DNA from: Lachnospiraceae bacterium
Lineage (GTDB): Bacteria > Bacillota > Clostridia > Lachnospirales > Lachnospiraceae
Assembly: GCA_900769175.1 (NCBI GenBank)
Contig: CAAGFP010000081.1
Coordinates: 1 to 30,832, forward strand
Reading direction: 5' to 3'
DNA: 30,832 nt
Shown piece by piece: positions 29,541 to 30,832 of this stretch. A program made the translations under genes and the position numbers. The notes beneath the pieces were generated by a model. The model saw nothing but the letters and a program-made list of their open reading frames with translations. It was not told the origin of the DNA and did no database searches. Each line of letters begins with the position of its first letter. Position 1 is the stretch's first letter.

Positions 29541-29662
29541 GACCCTTTTCAGAAAAAATTCAGGAACATACCGTTACACTGACTTCCGGGCCGAAAACCG
29601 CTCGTACTTCCCCGCGAGGTTAACATAATGCTAAATTCCGGTCTGCCGATGCGGAATTATGT

Positions 29663-29691
29663 TTGACATATCGTTCAGGCTGTGGTATGCT
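29663..29691 (+). promoter_or_regulatory. Promoter of the Crp/Fnr gene
   Basis: TTGACA (29663-29668), a 17-base spacer and TATGCT (29686-29691). The transcript would start near 29698, ruling out any start codon upstream of 29717. Confidence 0.82.
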
Positions 29692-29725
29692 GTTACTGCG
29701 GAATAAAATATCGGAGATGAGTGTA

Positions 29726-30436
29726 ATGGAAACGGCGGCTTCCCGCGAAGGAACAGAGAATATCCTGAGCAGTTATCTTCCGTTCTGGGATTCGATAACC
29801 GATTCCCAGCGGGAGCGTTTTCTCGCGTCAGCCACGCGCCGTACATACGGAGCCGGAGCTACCGTCGGAGGAGCGGCGGGGGAGTGCACCGGACTTATCG
29901 TTGTTCTTGGCGGACAGCTGCGCGTGTACACCGTGACTTCCGACGGAAGGGAGATAACCGTCTACCGTCTTTTCAGCCGCGATATGTGCCTGTTTTCCGG
30001 GGAGTGTATTGTCAGCGGCATACGCTTCGGCGTGCTGGTCGAGGCGGCGGAGGATACCGATACGGTGAGTATACCGGCGGACGTATATAAATCCGTTATG
30101 GAGGTTTCTGCTCCGGTCGCCAATTTCACAAACGAGCTTATGGCGTCTCATTTTTCCGAGGTTATGTGGCTTATCGACAGAATCATCGGCAGCAGGCTCG
30201 ATGCCCGCCTTGCCGCGCTGCTGCTCGAGGAGCGCGCTCTCCGCGGAAGCGACATACTTTGCATTACCCACGAAATGCTCGGAAAGCATCTCGGCACCGC
30301 GCGCGAGGTAGTCAGCCGTATGCTCAGTTATTTCCGTTCGGAGGGGCTTGTAACTCTCGGCAGAGGGACGGTCACGCTTGCAGATACGGAGGGGCTTATG
30401 CGTATTGCCGGAACGGCCCTGGGCAAAAAACATTAA
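29726..30436 (+). CDS. Crp/Fnr-family transcriptional regulator
   Basis: A 236-residue regulator of the Crp/Fnr superfamily. The N-terminal beta-roll spans about 20-125 (IVVLGGQLRVYTVTSDGREITVYRLFSRDM, then CLFSGECI). A dimer helix follows at about 125-160. The C-terminal winged helix is at about 175-230, with HEMLGKHLGTAREVVSRMLS as the recognition motif (the TREVVSR signature of the family) and the wing GLVTLGRGTVTL. There are only a few cysteines and no Fnr-like N-terminal cluster, so it is unlikely to be an oxygen sensor. The ATG at 29726 has a ggaga site eight bases upstream; ATG 29717 is an alternative. No target operon is adjacent, as two tRNA genes follow. Confidence 0.88.
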   Translation: METAASREGTENILSSYLPFWDSITDSQRERFLASATRRTYGAGATVGGAAGECTGLIVVLGGQLRVYTVTSDGREITVYRLFSRDMCLFSGECIVSGIRFGVLVEAAEDTDTVSIPADVYKSVMEVSAPVANFTNELMASHFSEVMWLIDRIIGSRLDARLAALLLEERALRGSDILCITHEMLGKHLGTAREVVSRMLSYFRSEGLVTLGRGTVTLADTEGLMRIAGTALGKKH

Positions 30437-30450
30437 GTCCCGTTTTTTGC
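30423..30450 (+). terminator. Weak hairpin at the end of the Crp/Fnr gene
   Basis: gcaaaaaac (30423-30431) and gttttttgc (30442-30450) are perfect arms around the stop codon. The stem is A/T-rich, so termination may be partial. Confidence 0.4.
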
Positions 30451-30460
30451 GTTTTGCGTC

Positions 30461-30489
30461 TTGACAAAATGTTTTCGGTATGTTATCCT
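30461..30489 (+). promoter_or_regulatory. Promoter of the tRNA genes
   Basis: TTGACA (30461-30466), a 17-base spacer and TATCCT (30484-30489), with transcription starting about 20 bases before the first tRNA. Confidence 0.78.
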
Positions 30490-30517
30490 ATGGAATGCCG
30501 TTAGCGGCAAAAGATTC

Positions 30518-30594
30518 GGTCCGGTAGTTCAGTCGGTTAGAACGCCAGCCTGTCACGCTGGAGGTCATGGGTTCGAGCCCCATTCGGATCGCCA
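30518..30594 (+). tRNA. tRNA-Asp (anticodon GTC)
   Basis: A 77-base tRNA with encoded CCA. The acceptor ggtccgg pairs with tcggatc through two G-U pairs, the D-arm contains agttcagtcggttaga, the anticodon loop is cctgtcacg with GTC, and the T-arm contains gggttcgagcccc. It decodes GAC/GAU. It is cotranscribed with the tRNA-Trp that begins four bases later. Confidence 0.95.
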
Positions 30595-30597
30595 TAT

Positions 30598-30673
30598 AGG
30601 GGTATAGCTCAGCCGGTAGAGTCGCGGTCTCCAAAACCGTTGGTCGTGGGTTCAAGTCCTACTGCCCCTGCCA
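30598..30673 (+). tRNA. tRNA-Trp (anticodon CCA)
   Basis: A 76-base tRNA with encoded CCA end. Acceptor aggggta pairs with tgcccct, the anticodon arm is gcggt-ctccaaa-accgt with CCA, and the T-arm contains gtgggttcaagtcctac. It decodes UGG. One G-U pair lies in the acceptor. Confidence 0.94.
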
Positions 30674-30714
30674 AAAAGAAAAGTCGCGCGCGTAAGCAAG
30701 CGGCTTTTCTTTTT
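30673..30714 (+). terminator. Terminator after the tRNA pair
   Basis: aaaaagaaaag (30673-30683) pairs with cttttcttttt (30704-30714), with cgc/gcg inner pairing, and ends in a T-run. Confidence 0.85.
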
Positions 30715-30718
30715 GTAT

Positions 30719-30832
30719 TATTCATTTTTCATTATTCATCATTCATTATTCATTTTTTTCGCGCGATTTTCTAATGAAGAATGAATAATGAAGTCGCCGA
30801 AAGCGGCTAATGAATAATGAATAATTGAGGTA
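30719..30832. repeat. ATTCATT/AATGAAT inverted repeat tract
   Basis: Repeated attcattattcat units (about 30719-30755) are mirrored by aatgaataatgaa units (30779-30827), giving a long imperfect inverted repeat with a GC-rich centre. No gene is present. It resembles the ATTCATTATTCATT intergenic repeats common in Clostridia, possibly a MITE-like or recombinogenic element beside tRNA genes. Confidence 0.65.

Overview
The window looks like a chromosomal segment of a low-to-mid GC Firmicute of class Clostridia, probably an anaerobic gut species of the Oscillospirales/Christensenellales type. The grounds are consensus sigma-A promoters, strong AGGAGG ribosome sites, TnpV-, KTR- and DUF4368-like mobile-element proteins, a purine-nucleoside BMP transporter beside xpt, and Firmicute-style TetR-ABC2 units. 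The species cannot be named from sequence alone.

Positions 1-7854 are a mobile element. An imperfect 25-bp direct repeat (70-94 and 7830-7854) brackets a second direct repeat (155-180 and 7774-7799), as expected for the core and arm sites of a tyrosine integrase. Between them lie tnpV, a cargo block (divergent tetR; a 44-aa membrane peptide; two membrane-anchored alpha/beta hydrolases; a KTR zinc-ribbon protein), a MOB relaxase, a hairpin-rich likely oriT, xis, an XRE regulator and int. This reads as a compact integrative mobilizable element of about 7.8 kb with an inducible hydrolase operon as payload.

Positions 7855-10590 are a patchwork of small accessory modules (GNAT; cupin; GNAT plus P-loop kinase). 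Copies of a 17-bp motif (aaattccgatttgtcga and its reverse complement) lie at the module edges, and a roughly 180-bp array of small hairpins sits between two of them. The modules have their own promoters and terminators. The motif family is one of the less explained features of the window.

Positions 10750-16080 are a single-strand operon: OmpR-type response regulator, sensor kinase, two unrecognised lipoproteins, a 46-aa membrane peptide and a four-helix membrane protein. A frameshifted remnant of a large serine recombinase (16165-16624) and hairpins follow.

Positions 16886-22736, on the minus strand, are a purine salvage locus: xpt, BMP-type substrate-binding lipoprotein, double ABC ATPase and two permeases. 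Divergent from it is an XRE regulator with a C-terminal array of 26-27-residue repeats (22997-23788).

Positions 24131-27015 pair an ECF-like sigma factor, fused to a second HTH and a large unrecognised C-terminal region, with a transglutaminase-like protein. This is the best candidate here for an undescribed regulatory pair. A convergent tetR-ATPase-permease operon follows (27193-29477), with a clear operator over its promoter. A Crp/Fnr regulator, tRNA-Asp, tRNA-Trp and an ATTCATT-rich inverted repeat close the window.
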